NCBI RefSeq assembly: GCF_014650695.1
Contig: NZ_BMVL01000015.1
Coordinates: 1 to 64,000 of the forward strand
Length of the DNA stretch: 64,000 bases
Origin: Streptomyces avidinii
GTDB taxonomy: Bacteria; Actinomycetota; Actinomycetes; Streptomycetales; Streptomycetaceae
Direction of reading: 5' to 3'
Made by a program: the position numbers and the translations under genes. Positions 16,665 to 26,247 of this stretch are shown one piece after another (the first letter of the stretch is position 1; every line of letters starts with the position of its first letter). The notes beneath the pieces are model-generated. The model did no database searches and was not told the origin of the DNA. It saw only the letters and a list, made by a program, of their open reading frames with translations.

Positions 16665-17783
16665 GTGGCTGAGATCCAGATTCCCGCTGACATCAAGCCC
16701 GCCGACGGACGCTTCGGCGCGGGCCCCTCCAAGGTGCGGACCGAGGCGCTGGACGCCCTCGCCGCCACCGGTACCTCCCTGCTCGGAACCTCACACCGCC
16801 AGGCCCCGGTCAAGAACCTGGTCGGCTCGGTGCGCCAGGGCCTCCGGGACCTCTTCTCCCTCCCCGAGGGGTACGAGGTGATCCTGGGCAACGGCGGCTC
16901 CACCGCCTTCTGGGACATCGCGACCGCCGGTCTGATCGAGCAGAAGTCCCAGCACCTCACCTTCGGCGAGTTCTCCTCGAAGTTCGCCACGGCCGCGAAG
17001 CTCGCGCCGTGGCTGGACGCGCCGTCCGTGATCTCCTCGGAGCCGGGTACGCACCCGGAGCCGGTGGCCGAGGCGGGCGTGGACGTGTACGCGTACACGC
17101 ACAACGAGACCTCGACGGGTGTGGCGGCGCCGATCAAGCGCGTCGCGGGCGCCGATGCCGGGTCCCTCGTTCTGGTGGACGCGACCTCGGGCGCCGGCGG
17201 TCTGCCGGTGGACATCACCGAGACGGACGTCTACTACTTCGCCCCGCAGAAGTCCTTCGCCTCGGACGGCGGCCTGTGGCTGGCCGCGTTCTCCCCGGCG
17301 GCCCTGGAGCGCGCGGCCCGCGTGCACGCGTCCGGCCGGCACATCCCGGAGTTCTTCTCGCTGCCGACGGCGATCGACAACTCGCTCAAGAACCAGACGT
17401 ACAACACCCCGGCGCTGGCCACCCTGTTCCTGCTGGACCAGCAGCTGGAGTGGATGAACAGCCAGGGCGGCCTGGAGTTCACCACCGGCCGTACCGCGGC
17501 CAGTGCGCGCAACCTGTACGGCTGGGCGGAGGCGTCGAAGTACGCGACCCCGTTCGTCGTGGACGCCGACAAGCGCTCCTCCGTCATCGGCACGATCGAC
17601 TTCTCGGACGACATCGACGCGGCGGCCGTCGCCAAGGTGCTGCGCGCCAACGGGATCGTGGACACCGAGCCGTACCGCAAGCTGGGCCGCAACCAGCTCC
17701 GCATCGCGATGTTCCCGGCGATCGACCCGGCGGACGTGCAGGCGCTGACCGCCTGCATCGACCACGTGATCGAGAAGCTCTGA
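16665..17783 (+). CDS. serC: Phosphoserine transaminase
   Basis: A 372-aa PLP enzyme that converts 3-phosphohydroxypyruvate and glutamate to phosphoserine and 2-oxoglutarate in serine biosynthesis. The actinobacterial SerC start pattern (IPADIKPADGRFGAGPSKVR) is followed by LGTSHRQAPVKNLV. The PLP lysine is in FAPQKSFASDGGLW. Length is normal for the actinobacterial form. It stands alone, with a terminator hairpin after the stop, and appears to be translated from a leaderless mRNA. Confidence 0.96.
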   Translation: MAEIQIPADIKPADGRFGAGPSKVRTEALDALAATGTSLLGTSHRQAPVKNLVGSVRQGLRDLFSLPEGYEVILGNGGSTAFWDIATAGLIEQKSQHLTFGEFSSKFATAAKLAPWLDAPSVISSEPGTHPEPVAEAGVDVYAYTHNETSTGVAAPIKRVAGADAGSLVLVDATSGAGGLPVDITETDVYYFAPQKSFASDGGLWLAAFSPAALERAARVHASGRHIPEFFSLPTAIDNSLKNQTYNTPALATLFLLDQQLEWMNSQGGLEFTTGRTAASARNLYGWAEASKYATPFVVDADKRSSVIGTIDFSDDIDAAAVAKVLRANGIVDTEPYRKLGRNQLRIAMFPAIDPADVQALTACIDHVIEKL

Positions 17784-17808
17784 CCATCACCCGTCCGGTA
17801 CGACGTGG

Positions 17809-17839
17809 AGCCCCCGGTGACCTGCTGTCGCCGGGGGCT
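17809..17839 (+). terminator. Hairpin after serC
   Basis: AGCCCCCGG pairs with CCGGGGGCT across a 13-base loop, 26 bases downstream of the serC stop. Confidence 0.65.
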
Positions 17840-17934
17840 TCGGCGTTCCCCGGACACCCGGAGGCCACCGGCGTGGGGGGTCTGCCGCACGCGGTACCTT
17901 CAGGGGTCCGGAGGCGAATCATGGAGGCAGCGGC

Positions 17935-20900
17935 GTGAGCGTGCGAGTGACGGCGGCCCAGAGCGGCGTGGACCCCTTCGGCACGGCCCGGCTGCGGCGC
18001 GGGGTGCTCGACGCGTGGGGTGCGGGCCCGGCCCGGTTCCGCGAGGACGCCAACGCGGAGGAGGACCTCGCGCTCGGCGGCTACCGCGACCGGCTCGTCA
18101 TCGAACTGGCGCAGAACGCCGCCGATGCCGCGGCCCGCGCCAAGGTACCCGGCCGGCTGCGGCTCACCCTGCACCCGGGCGAGGGCGGGCACGCGCTGCT
18201 GGCCGTCGCCAACACCGGTGCACCGGTGGACGCGACGGGCGTGGAGTCGCTGAGCACCCTGCGCGCCTCCGCCAAGCGGGAGCCCTCCGGGGACAGCGTC
18301 GGCCGCTTCGGCGTCGGCTTCGCGGCCGTGCTCGCCGTCTCCGACGAGCCCGCCGTGCTCGGCCGCCACGGCGGCGTCCGCTGGTCCCTGGCCGAGGCCC
18401 GCGAACTGGCCCGGGACGCCGCCGTCGGCAGCCCGGGCCTCGGCGACGAGCTGCGCCGCCGCGACGGGCACGTCCCGCTGCTGCGCCTCCCGTTGCCCGC
18501 CGAGGGCACCGCCCCCGAGGGCTACGACACCGTCGTGGTCCTCCCGCTGCGCGACTCCGCCGCCGAGGCTCTGGTGGAGCGACTGCTCGCGGGCATCGAC
18601 GACGCCCTGCTGCTCACGCTGCCCGGGCTGCGCGAGGTCGTGGTGGAGACCCCGGCCGACGGCACGCGCACCCTGTACCGGCGCGACGAGGGCCCGTACA
18701 CCGTCATCGAGGACACCACCGCGTCCGGCACCGTCACCCACCGCTGGCGCACCGTCCGCCACGGCGGCCCCATCGAGCGCGCGCTGCTCGCCGACCGGCC
18801 CGTCGAGGAGCGGCTGCGGCCCGCCTGGGCGGTGTCCTGGGCGGTGCCCGTCGACACCGACGGCGCCCCGGTGCGCCCGGTCACGGCCCCTGTGGTGCAC
18901 GCGCCGACCCCCACCGACGAGCCGCTGGGCATCCCGGCGCTGCTCATCGCGACCCTGCCGCTGGACACCACCCGCCGGCACCCGGCGCCGGGACCCCTGA
19001 CCGACTTCCTCGTGGAGCGCGCGGCCGACGCGTACGCCGAACTCCTCGGCGCCTGGGACCCGGTGACCACCGCGCTGGTGGACCTGGTGCCCGGCCCGCT
19101 CGGCAAGGGCGAGCTCGACGGGGCCCTGCGCGCGGCCGTGCTCCAGCGCCTCCCCCGTACGGCCTTCCTCGCGCCCGCCGCTCCGCCCGAGCACGCGGAG
19201 GAGCGCGCCGCCCTGCGCCCCTTCGAGGCGGAGGTCGTGGAGGGCGCGGGCGCCGACACCGTACGCGTCCTCGCCGAGGTCCTGCCGACGCTGCTGCCCG
19301 CGGGCCTGGAGCGCCGCGCCGAGCTGCGCACACTGGGCGTGGGCCGGCTCCCGCTGGGCGATGCCATCGAGCGGATCGCGGGCATCGAGCGGACGCCCGA
19401 CTGGTGGCACCGGCTCTACGACAGCCTCGCCGGAGTGGATCCGGACCGGCTGTCGGGGCTGCCCGTGCCGCTCGCCGACGGCCGTACTTCGATCGGCCCC
19501 CGGCACATCCTGCTGCCGGGCGCGGACACTCCCACGAGCCTGGCCCGGCTGGGGCTGAAGGTGGCGCACCCCGACGCGGCGCACCCGCTGCTGGAGAAGC
19601 TCGGCGCGCTCCCGGCCACGGCGCGGGCGGTCCTGACGACCCCGCAGGTACGGGCCGCCGTCGCCGCCTCGCTGGACGCCGGGGAGATCTGGGACGAGGA
19701 CGCGGACGCCCTGGACGCCGACGAGCTGGCCGAGGTGGTCCTGGGGCTGGTCCGGGATGCCGATCTGGCGCCGGGCGACGAGCCGTGGCTCGGCGCGCTG
19801 GCGCTGCCCGACGAGGACGGCGAACTGGTTCCGGCGGGCGAACTGCTGCTGCCCGGAAGCCCGCTGGCCTCCGTGATCCGCGAGGACGAAGTCCCGTACG
19901 TGGACGCGGACCTGGCGGACCGGTGGGGCGCCGGACCGCTGACGGCGTGCGGGGTACTGGCCACCTTCCAGCTGGTCCGCGCCACCGATGTGGTCCTCGA
20001 CCCGGACGAACTGGAGCCGCGCGAGGGCGACTTCGCGGAACCCGACGACGCCGGCCTGCTGGACGCGGTGGACGTGTGGTGCGAGGACGTCCTGGACCAG
20101 CTGCCGGACACCCCGGTGCCGCCGGTGGCGACCGAGCTGATCGCCGTACGGGACCTCGACCTGGTGGACGACGACTGCTGGCCGCAGGCCCTGGCCATGC
20201 TCGCGCAGCCGCCGCTGCGCGACGCGCTGACCCAGCCCGTACGGATCCTGCTGCCGGACGGCACCACGCAGTCGGTGCGCCCGTACACCGCCTGGTGGCT
20301 GCGCGACCACCCCGTGCTCGACGGCCGCCGCCCGGCGGGCCTGCGCGCGGCCGGCGGCGACCCGCTGCTGGCGGGCCTCTACACCTCGGCGGATGCCACG
20401 GGCTTCGAGGACGAACAGGTCCTGCGGGCGCTCGGCGTACGGACCACCACGGCGGCCCTGCTGGACGAGCCCGGCGGAGCGGCCGAGCTGCTGGGCCGGC
20501 TCGCCGACCCGGAACGCGAGGTGACGGGCCACCAGCTGCACGGCCTGTACGGCGCGCTGGCCGACCTGGACCCCGAGCAGGTCACCCTGCCGGACGAACT
20601 GCGTGCGGTGGTGGACGGCGAGGTCGTGGTGGTGGACGCGGCCGAGGCGCTGATCGCGGACGCCCCGGACCTGCTCCCCCTGACGGCGGGACTGCCCCTC
20701 CTGCCCGTCTCCCCGTCGAGGGCCGCGGACCTGGCGGACCTCCTCCAGGTCCGGCGGCTCTCGGACACGGTCCCGGCGGAGGTGACCACGCCCGGCGAGG
20801 AGCACGAAGTGCCGGAGTCGGTGGCACTGCTGCTGGGCCCGGCCACCCCGGCGACGTACATCGAGCACGAGGAACTGGTCGCGGGCGGCACGGAACTCGA

Positions 20901-21066
20901 CTGGCGCCGCACCCCCGACGGCACCCTCCACGCGTCCACCCTGGAGGGCGTGGCCGCGGGCCTGGCCTGGTCGGCGGGCCAGTGGCCCCGCCGCTTCGAG
21001 GTGGCGGCCCTCCTGGAGGACCCCTCCCGCACGTCGGAACTGGCCCGCGACCGCTGGTTCGACTAG
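17935..21066 (+). CDS. Sacsin N-terminal ATPase-like (GHKL) protein
   Basis: A 1043-aa acidic cytosolic protein. The first 200 residues carry the Hsp90/sacsin-type GHKL ATP pocket: ELAQNAADAAARA (N box), VANTGAPVD (G1-like), and GRFGVGFAAVLAVSD (G2). The rest has no domain that I recognise. Proteins of this kind are annotated as sacsin-like or Hsp90-like in actinobacteria, and the cellular role is unknown. GTG 17935 follows GGAGGCA. It is a single gene with no obvious operon partner. Confidence 0.82.
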   Translation: MSVRVTAAQSGVDPFGTARLRRGVLDAWGAGPARFREDANAEEDLALGGYRDRLVIELAQNAADAAARAKVPGRLRLTLHPGEGGHALLAVANTGAPVDATGVESLSTLRASAKREPSGDSVGRFGVGFAAVLAVSDEPAVLGRHGGVRWSLAEARELARDAAVGSPGLGDELRRRDGHVPLLRLPLPAEGTAPEGYDTVVVLPLRDSAAEALVERLLAGIDDALLLTLPGLREVVVETPADGTRTLYRRDEGPYTVIEDTTASGTVTHRWRTVRHGGPIERALLADRPVEERLRPAWAVSWAVPVDTDGAPVRPVTAPVVHAPTPTDEPLGIPALLIATLPLDTTRRHPAPGPLTDFLVERAADAYAELLGAWDPVTTALVDLVPGPLGKGELDGALRAAVLQRLPRTAFLAPAAPPEHAEERAALRPFEAEVVEGAGADTVRVLAEVLPTLLPAGLERRAELRTLGVGRLPLGDAIERIAGIERTPDWWHRLYDSLAGVDPDRLSGLPVPLADGRTSIGPRHILLPGADTPTSLARLGLKVAHPDAAHPLLEKLGALPATARAVLTTPQVRAAVAASLDAGEIWDEDADALDADELAEVVLGLVRDADLAPGDEPWLGALALPDEDGELVPAGELLLPGSPLASVIREDEVPYVDADLADRWGAGPLTACGVLATFQLVRATDVVLDPDELEPREGDFAEPDDAGLLDAVDVWCEDVLDQLPDTPVPPVATELIAVRDLDLVDDDCWPQALAMLAQPPLRDALTQPVRILLPDGTTQSVRPYTAWWLRDHPVLDGRRPAGLRAAGGDPLLAGLYTSADATGFEDEQVLRALGVRTTTAALLDEPGGAAELLGRLADPEREVTGHQLHGLYGALADLDPEQVTLPDELRAVVDGEVVVVDAAEALIADAPDLLPLTAGLPLLPVSPSRAADLADLLQVRRLSDTVPAEVTTPGEEHEVPESVALLLGPATPATYIEHEELVAGGTELDWRRTPDGTLHASTLEGVAAGLAWSAGQWPRRFEVAALLEDPSRTSELARDRWFD

Positions 21067-21120
21067 GAAGGCGCAGGAGGGGGGCAGGACCGGGCTCCCG
21101 GTACGGAGCCGGGTCACCTC

Positions 21121-21924
21121 TCAGACGGCGCCCGGGCCCTTCCCCGAGACGGCACCCGGCGGCGACAGGTGCGGCCGCTTGGCGGTGCGGCCGTCGCCCG
21201 AGGAGCGGCCGCGGAGGCGGCGGCCGAGCCAGGGGCCGAGGAACGCGGCCGCCCAGCGCAGTTCCGCCGCCACCGTGGAGCCGCCCGCGGCGGGCGGCCG
21301 GGGCGGGAGGGGGTGCGTCCAGGTGTCGTCGCTGCCGGGCAGGCCGACGGCGTGGGCGAGGGCCGCGGCGATCCGGGCGTGTCCGACGGGGCTCGCGTGG
21401 AGGCGGTCCGTGGTCCACATCCGCGGGTCTCTCACGGCGGCCGGCCGGGCGGTGTCGGCGACGGTGACGCCGTGGCGGGCGGCCGCGGCGCGGATGCGGT
21501 CGTTGAGGTCGGCTATGCGGGGTGCGACGGGCCGGGCGAGGGGCACGAGCACGCTGAGGTCGGGGAAGGTCACGGTCGCCACGTGGGCCCCGGCGGCGGT
21601 GAGCACGGCGAACATCTCCTCCAGGTGCGCGGCCACCTCCGCGGCGTCGAACTTGGGCCGGAGGATGTCGTTGACCCCGGCGACGACGGTGGCCAGGTCG
21701 GGGCGCAGGTCCAGGGCGGGGCCCAGTTGCTCGGCGCGGACCTGCCCCGCGAGGCGTCCCCGTACGGCCAGGTTGGCGTACTGGAGGCCGGGGTTGGCGG
21801 CGGCGAGGTGCGCGGCGAACCGGTCTGCGAAGCCGCGCAGGCCCACGGTGTCGTCCCCGTCGCCGAGGCCTTCGGTCTGGCTGTCGCCCAGGGCGACGTA
21901 GCGCAGGTACTCACCGTTCGGCAC
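21121..21924 (-). CDS. SGNH/GDSL hydrolase family protein
   Basis: A 267-aa esterase or lipase-like protein. Block I is GDSQTEGLG (catalytic Ser), block III VAGVNDIL (Asn), and block V DRLHASPVGH (Asp-x2-His). There is no signal peptide, so it is cytosolic. The GTG start at 21924 overlaps the 3' end of the PadR regulator gene by 14 bases, indicating a two-gene operon under PadR control. Confidence 0.9.
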   Translation of the reverse strand: MPNGEYLRYVALGDSQTEGLGDGDDTVGLRGFADRFAAHLAAANPGLQYANLAVRGRLAGQVRAEQLGPALDLRPDLATVVAGVNDILRPKFDAAEVAAHLEEMFAVLTAAGAHVATVTFPDLSVLVPLARPVAPRIADLNDRIRAAAARHGVTVADTARPAAVRDPRMWTTDRLHASPVGHARIAAALAHAVGLPGSDDTWTHPLPPRPPAAGGSTVAAELRWAAAFLGPWLGRRLRGRSSGDGRTAKRPHLSPPGAVSGKGPGAV

Positions 21925-22477
21925 GGTTCAGCCTCTCCCTCAGGACGGCCGCGCTGCGGCGGCACCAGTCGCGGTGTCCCTGTTCGAAGGCGAGGCCGCG
22001 CAGGCCGGTCAGGTACCCGCCGATCCGCTCGCCGTGGAGCAGGAACTCCTCCTCGTCCGTCTCTCCGCGCATCTTGCGCAGCACCTTGCCGAGCAGCTCG
22101 ATCTTGGCGTCGGCGGCGACCGCGCGCGCTTCGAGCTGTTCGATCACCGGCTGGATGCCGATCCGGTCGGCGGTCTGCACCTTGACGAGGAGGTCGTCGC
22201 GGATGACCGAGGACTTCAGCGGTGCCGCGGCGAACTCCTCCAGTTCGGTGCGGCCGGCTTCGGTGACCCGGAAGAGGCGTTTGTTGGGCCGGGTCTCCTG
22301 GACCACCTCGCGGCCCTCGACCAGCCCTTCCTTCTCCAGCTTGGCGAGCTCGGCGTACAGCTGCTGGGGCAGTGCGTGCCAGAAGTTCGCGACGCCGATG
22401 TCGAAGGACTTGGCCAGTTCGTAGCCGCTGTACTCGCCGTCGAGCAGCGCCGCCAGTACGGCATGTCGCAAGGCCAT
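21911..22477 (-). CDS. PadR family transcriptional regulator
   Basis: A 188-aa regulator: winged helix at residues 1-80 (LAALLDGEYSGYELAKSFD; LPQQLYAELAKLEKEGLV), then the coiled-coil C-terminal dimerisation region typical of long PadR proteins. ATG 22477, preceded by GGAAGGGG, gives the canonical MALRHAVLAALL start; an upstream ATG at 22546 would put the operator inside the gene. It is divergent from the SnoaL-like gene, with a large palindrome between them, so it probably represses both. Confidence 0.9.
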   Translation of the reverse strand: MALRHAVLAALLDGEYSGYELAKSFDIGVANFWHALPQQLYAELAKLEKEGLVEGREVVQETRPNKRLFRVTEAGRTELEEFAAAPLKSSVIRDDLLVKVQTADRIGIQPVIEQLEARAVAADAKIELLGKVLRKMRGETDEEEFLLHGERIGGYLTGLRGLAFEQGHRDWCRRSAAVLRERLNRAER

Positions 22478-22515
22478 TCCGGCCACCCCTTCCGCTTCGT
22501 CGCCGACACCGGCAT

Positions 22516-22553
22516 CATACTCATGAAAGTGACTAGTCAGATTCATGAGTATG
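22516..22553. promoter_or_regulatory. Nested 38-bp palindromic operator (PadR)
   Basis: Arms CATACTCATGAA (22516-22527) and TTCATGAGTATG (22542-22553) are exact reverse complements. A second perfect palindrome, TGACTAGTCA (22530-22539), sits on the same centre. It lies between the divergent padR-like and SnoaL-like genes and is the obvious PadR target. Confidence 0.8.
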
Positions 22554-22575
22554 AGTGTGAGTACGAGGAGGGGTC

Positions 22576-22989
22576 ATGGAGACTGCCGAACGCTTCCGCG
22601 CCGCCGTGGAGAAGCGGGATCTCGCTGCGATGGAGGACTTGTTCACCGAGGACGTCCGGCTCTACAGCCCGGTGAAGTTCACCCCCTTCGAGGGCCGGCC
22701 CATGGTGTTGGGGCTCTTCGGGGTCCTGCTGCGCGTCTTCGAGGACTTCCGCTACGTCGGCCGCTTCGAGGGCGCCGCCGAGACCTCCGCCGACGGCACG
22801 GAGGCCCCGGCGGAGGTCCTGCTCTTCCGGGCCACCGTCGACGGCAGGGAGATCCACGGCATCGACCTGCTCCACTTCGACGGGGCGGGCCGGATCAAGG
22901 AGTTCACCGTGATGGTCCGCCCGCAGTCCGCCGTGCAGGCCCTCGGCCAGGCGGTCCTCGCCGGCCTGGTCGCCGACGGCCTCGCCTAG
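22576..22989 (+). CDS. Nuclear transport factor 2 / SnoaL-like family protein
   Basis: A 137-aa protein with the NTF2-like fold pattern: RFRAAVEKRDLAAMEDLFTEDVRLYSP at the start and HFDGAGRIKEFTVMVRP at the end. Such proteins are small-molecule isomerases, hydrolases or ligand binders. ATG 22576 is preceded by GAGGAGGGG. It is divergent from padR and is presumably the main target of that regulator. Confidence 0.85.
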   Translation: METAERFRAAVEKRDLAAMEDLFTEDVRLYSPVKFTPFEGRPMVLGLFGVLLRVFEDFRYVGRFEGAAETSADGTEAPAEVLLFRATVDGREIHGIDLLHFDGAGRIKEFTVMVRPQSAVQALGQAVLAGLVADGLA

Positions 22990-23046
22990 GCCGACCGCCG
23001 CCGACCGCCGCCACCGACCGCCGCCGGCCACCGCCGGCCCCGCGTC

Positions 23047-25512
23047 CTAGGCGGGGAACTTCCGGTCGACCCACCTGAAGGTGAACTCGATCAGGACCGC
23101 GGCGGCGACCGCGATGCCCACCGCGATCCACGGCACCGTGGCGCCGACCAGCTTGAGCTGGAAGAAGTCCTGCAGCCACGGCACGACGAGAACGATCAGG
23201 AAGGCCCCGCCCATCGCGCCGACCAGGGCCACCCGCCACCAGGTGTACGGCCGGGCGATGATCGCCAGTACCCACATCGAGGTCAGGAACAGCGTCAGCG
23301 TGGCGGCGCTGGACTCGGCCTCCAGGGCGCCCTGGCCCGTGTAGTGGTGTCGGGCGATCAGGTACGACAGGAAGGTGGCCACGGCCGCGATGACACCGCC
23401 GGGAATCGCGTACCGCATGACCCGCTTCACGAAGTGCGGTTTCGCGCGCTCCTTGTTGGGGGCCAGGGCCAGGAAGAAGGCCGGAATGCCGATGGTGAGC
23501 GTGGACAGCAGGGTCAGGTGGCGCGGCAGGAACGGGTACTCGACCTGCGAGCAGACCACCAGGATGGCCAGCAGCACCGAGTAGACCGTCTTGGTGAGGA
23601 AGAGCGTGGCCACCCGGGTGATGTTGCCGATGACCCGGCGGCCCTCGGCGACCACCGAGGGCAGGGTCGAGAAGCTGTTGTTGAGGAGGACGATCTGGGC
23701 CACCGCCTTCGTCGCCTCCGAGCCCGATCCCATGCTCACGCCGATGTCGGCGTCCTTCAGGGCGAGCACGTCATTGACGCCGTCGCCCGTCATGGCGACC
23801 GTGTGGCCCTTGGACTGGAGGGCCCCGACCATGTCCCGCTTCTGCTGCGGGCTCACCCGCCCGAAGACGGAGTTGGCGTCGAGGACCTTCGCCATGTCCT
23901 CCCGGTCCGTGGGGAGCTTGCGGGCATCGACGGTGTTCTCCGCGCCCGGCAGCCCCAGCTTGCCGGCGACCGCGCCGACGGAGACCGCGTTGTCGCCGGA
24001 GATGACCTTCGCCCGGACGTTCTGGTCCTCGAAGTAGCGCAGCGTGTCGGCGGCGTCGGGGCGCAGCCGCTGCTCCAGCACGACGAGGGCGGTCGGCCGG
24101 ACCCCGGTGGCGACGGCCGCGTCGTCGAGTTCGCGGGCGGAGCGCGCCAGCAAAAGGACGCGCAGTCCCTGCTCGTTGAGGTCGTTGATCTCGTCGAGGG
24201 TCGGGTCCCCGGCGGGGAGCAGCACGTCGGGGGCGCCGAGCAGCCAGGTGTTGTTCTCGCCGTCGCCCTCGCTGAAGCTGGCGCCGCTGTACTTGCGGGC
24301 GGAGGAGAAGGGCAGGGACTCGGTGCAGCGCCACTCCGCGCTGTCCGGGTAGGCGTCGATGATCGCCTGGAGGCTGGCGTTGGGGCGCGGGTCGGACTCG
24401 CCGAGCGCGCCGAGCACCTTCTTGACGTACGCGGGCTCCGCGCCGCCGAGCGGACGCAGCTCGGTGACGTCCATGCCGCCCTCGGTGAGGGTGCCGGTCT
24501 TGTCGAGGCAGACCACGTCGACGCGTGCGAGGCCCTCGATGGCGGGCAGCTCCTGGACCAGGCACTGCTTGCGGCCGAGCCGGATGACGCCGATCGCGAA
24601 GGCCACGGAGGTGAGCAGGACGAGCCCCTCGGGGATCATCGGGACGATGCCGCCGACGGTCCGGGCGATGGAGTCCTTGAGGTTGTTGTCCTTGACGAGG
24701 AGCTGGCTGATGATCAGGCCGATCGAGGTCGGGATCATCATCCAGGTGACGTACTTGAGGATGGTGGAGATGCCGGAGCGCAGCTCGGAGTGGACGAGCG
24801 TGAAGCGGGAGGCCTCTTCGGCCAACTGGGCGGCGTAGGCCTCGCGGCCGACCTTGGTGGCGGTGAAGGCGCCGCCGCCGGCGACCACGAAGGAGCCGGA
24901 CATGACCGCGTCCCCGGGCTTCTTCAGGACGGGGTCGGCCTCGCCGGTGAGCAGGGACTCGTCGATCTCCAGGCCGTCGGCCTCGCCGACGGCCCCGTCG
25001 ACGACGACCTTGTCGCCGGGGCCGAGTTCGATGACGTCGCCGAGGACGATCTCGGAGGTGGAGATCTCGGCGGTCAGGCCGTCGCGGCGCACGCTGGGTT
25101 TGGCCTCGCCGATGACGGCGAGGCTGTCGAGGGTCTTCTTGGCGCGCAGTTCCTGGATGATGCCGATGCCGGTGTTGGCGACGATCACGAAGCCGAAGAG
25201 GCTGTCCTGGATCGGTGCGACGAAGAGCATGATCACCCAGAGCACGCCGATGATCGCGTTGAACCGGGTGAAGACATTGGCGCGGACGATATCGGTGGTG
25301 GAGCGGCTGCTCCGGACGGGAACGTCGTTGACCTCGCCCCGCGCGACACGCTCGGCGACCTCGGCGGTGGTCAGTCCGGCCGGCTTGAAACGGGGTGCGG
25401 GCGGTTGCATCGGGTGTACGGGGTCCAGCTCGGCTCCCGCGTCGATGGCGGGGGCGGCCGTCCCGCCACCCGGCTCCGGTCCGTCGGATTCGGTTCCAGC
25501 CCGCTGCGTCAT
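23047..25512 (-). CDS. HAD-IC family P-type cation ATPase (CtpE-like)
   Basis: An 821-aa membrane pump. Actuator loop TGEAD, phosphorylation site DKTGTLTEGG, nucleotide-domain residues SSARKYSGA, hinge MTGDGVND, and several C-terminal membrane segments. The fourth-helix motif IPEGLVLLTS resembles P2-type calcium pumps and mycobacterial CtpE, which takes up Ca2+. The N-terminus has the cation-ATPase N domain (TTAEVAERVARGEVNDVP). No heavy-metal domain is present. Ca2+ is the best guess for substrate. Confidence 0.88.
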   Translation of the reverse strand: MTQRAGTESDGPEPGGGTAAPAIDAGAELDPVHPMQPPAPRFKPAGLTTAEVAERVARGEVNDVPVRSSRSTTDIVRANVFTRFNAIIGVLWVIMLFVAPIQDSLFGFVIVANTGIGIIQELRAKKTLDSLAVIGEAKPSVRRDGLTAEISTSEIVLGDVIELGPGDKVVVDGAVGEADGLEIDESLLTGEADPVLKKPGDAVMSGSFVVAGGGAFTATKVGREAYAAQLAEEASRFTLVHSELRSGISTILKYVTWMMIPTSIGLIISQLLVKDNNLKDSIARTVGGIVPMIPEGLVLLTSVAFAIGVIRLGRKQCLVQELPAIEGLARVDVVCLDKTGTLTEGGMDVTELRPLGGAEPAYVKKVLGALGESDPRPNASLQAIIDAYPDSAEWRCTESLPFSSARKYSGASFSEGDGENNTWLLGAPDVLLPAGDPTLDEINDLNEQGLRVLLLARSARELDDAAVATGVRPTALVVLEQRLRPDAADTLRYFEDQNVRAKVISGDNAVSVGAVAGKLGLPGAENTVDARKLPTDREDMAKVLDANSVFGRVSPQQKRDMVGALQSKGHTVAMTGDGVNDVLALKDADIGVSMGSGSEATKAVAQIVLLNNSFSTLPSVVAEGRRVIGNITRVATLFLTKTVYSVLLAILVVCSQVEYPFLPRHLTLLSTLTIGIPAFFLALAPNKERAKPHFVKRVMRYAIPGGVIAAVATFLSYLIARHHYTGQGALEAESSAATLTLFLTSMWVLAIIARPYTWWRVALVGAMGGAFLIVLVVPWLQDFFQLKLVGATVPWIAVGIAVAAAVLIEFTFRWVDRKFPA

Positions 25513-25832
25513 GCCTTCGACGTTAAGCGGGCTTCCTGCGCTTCACCCGCCGAGAAGCCCGAAGATCCGACTTCGGGATGACCCGAATCGTCCCCTGGTA
25601 GCCCCGCGGGGCGGCGCCTCTCCGGGACACCCCCGAAGGCCGATCCGACGCCGGGCCCGGCGCCCGCAGGCCGAAGAGCTGTGCCGTGGGGCGGGGACAC
25701 TCCGGGAGGGACATCCCCGCAGGCCGAGCGAACCCACCGCCGAACCACGGGCCGGTCCGGCCAAGGGTTCGCGAGCCGAGGAGACGTCCTGGAGGGGCAC
25801 CGTCCCACCCGAAGCCGCGCCGCCGCGCCCGA
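25513..25832. other. Gene-free GC-rich intergenic stretch
   Basis: About 320 bases between the P-type ATPase start and the DUF2530 stop. It holds a CCCCGCGGGG palindrome near 25603-25612 and repeated GGGACA-type words, but no coding frame that I can support. Confidence 0.5.
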
Positions 25833-26183
25833 CTAGGCCTGCGGCTCCGTACCCGCCTGCCCGGGCTGTCCGGGCAGCCCGTCCTGACCCGCCTGCCCGG
25901 CCTGCCCGTCCCGCTCGGCCTGCGCAGCAGCTTCGGCCTCGGCGGCGTGGCGCTTCAGCGCCGCGTCCCGCCCCCGGACGTACCAGATGCCGATCAGCCC
26001 GAGGAAGCCACCGGCCGCGCAGGTCCAGACCCACCACAGCTGGCCCCGGTCCGCGAACCACCCGTAGAAGGGCAGCTGGACCAGGAAGAGGGCGAACCAC
26101 AGGATCGTGCCACCTGTGACGGTGGCGACGACGGGGCCCTCCAGGGGCTCGGGCGCCTCGTGCTTCGCAGTCCATTTGGCCAT
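25833..26183 (-). CDS. DUF2530 domain-containing membrane protein
   Basis: A 116-aa protein with two membrane segments (ATVTGGTILWFALFLVQL and WVWTCAAGGFLGLIGIWYV) as in DUF2530, followed by a charged helix and a collagen-like tail (QAGQAGQDGLPGQPGQAG). Function unknown. TAGACT lies 6 bases before ATG 26183 with no Shine-Dalgarno sequence, so it is probably leaderless. It is divergent from the purine permease. Confidence 0.85.
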   Translation of the reverse strand: MAKWTAKHEAPEPLEGPVVATVTGGTILWFALFLVQLPFYGWFADRGQLWWVWTCAAGGFLGLIGIWYVRGRDAALKRHAAEAEAAAQAERDGQAGQAGQDGLPGQPGQAGTEPQA

Positions 26184-26247
26184 GCGGCAAGTCTAGGCGG
26201 CGCGAAACGCCATCTACGCGCGGAGATGGACGCACTTTCGTTCATGT

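Noticed and set aside
17584..21467. Very long open frames on both strands over the sacsin-like gene (1177 and 1220 aa)
   Set aside because: Both are shadows of 17935-21066. Only that frame shows the GHKL motifs and the expected amino-acid composition.
22990..23046. CDS in the GACCGCCGCC repeats after the SnoaL-like gene
   Set aside because: It is a short imperfect repeat tract with no start or coding pattern.
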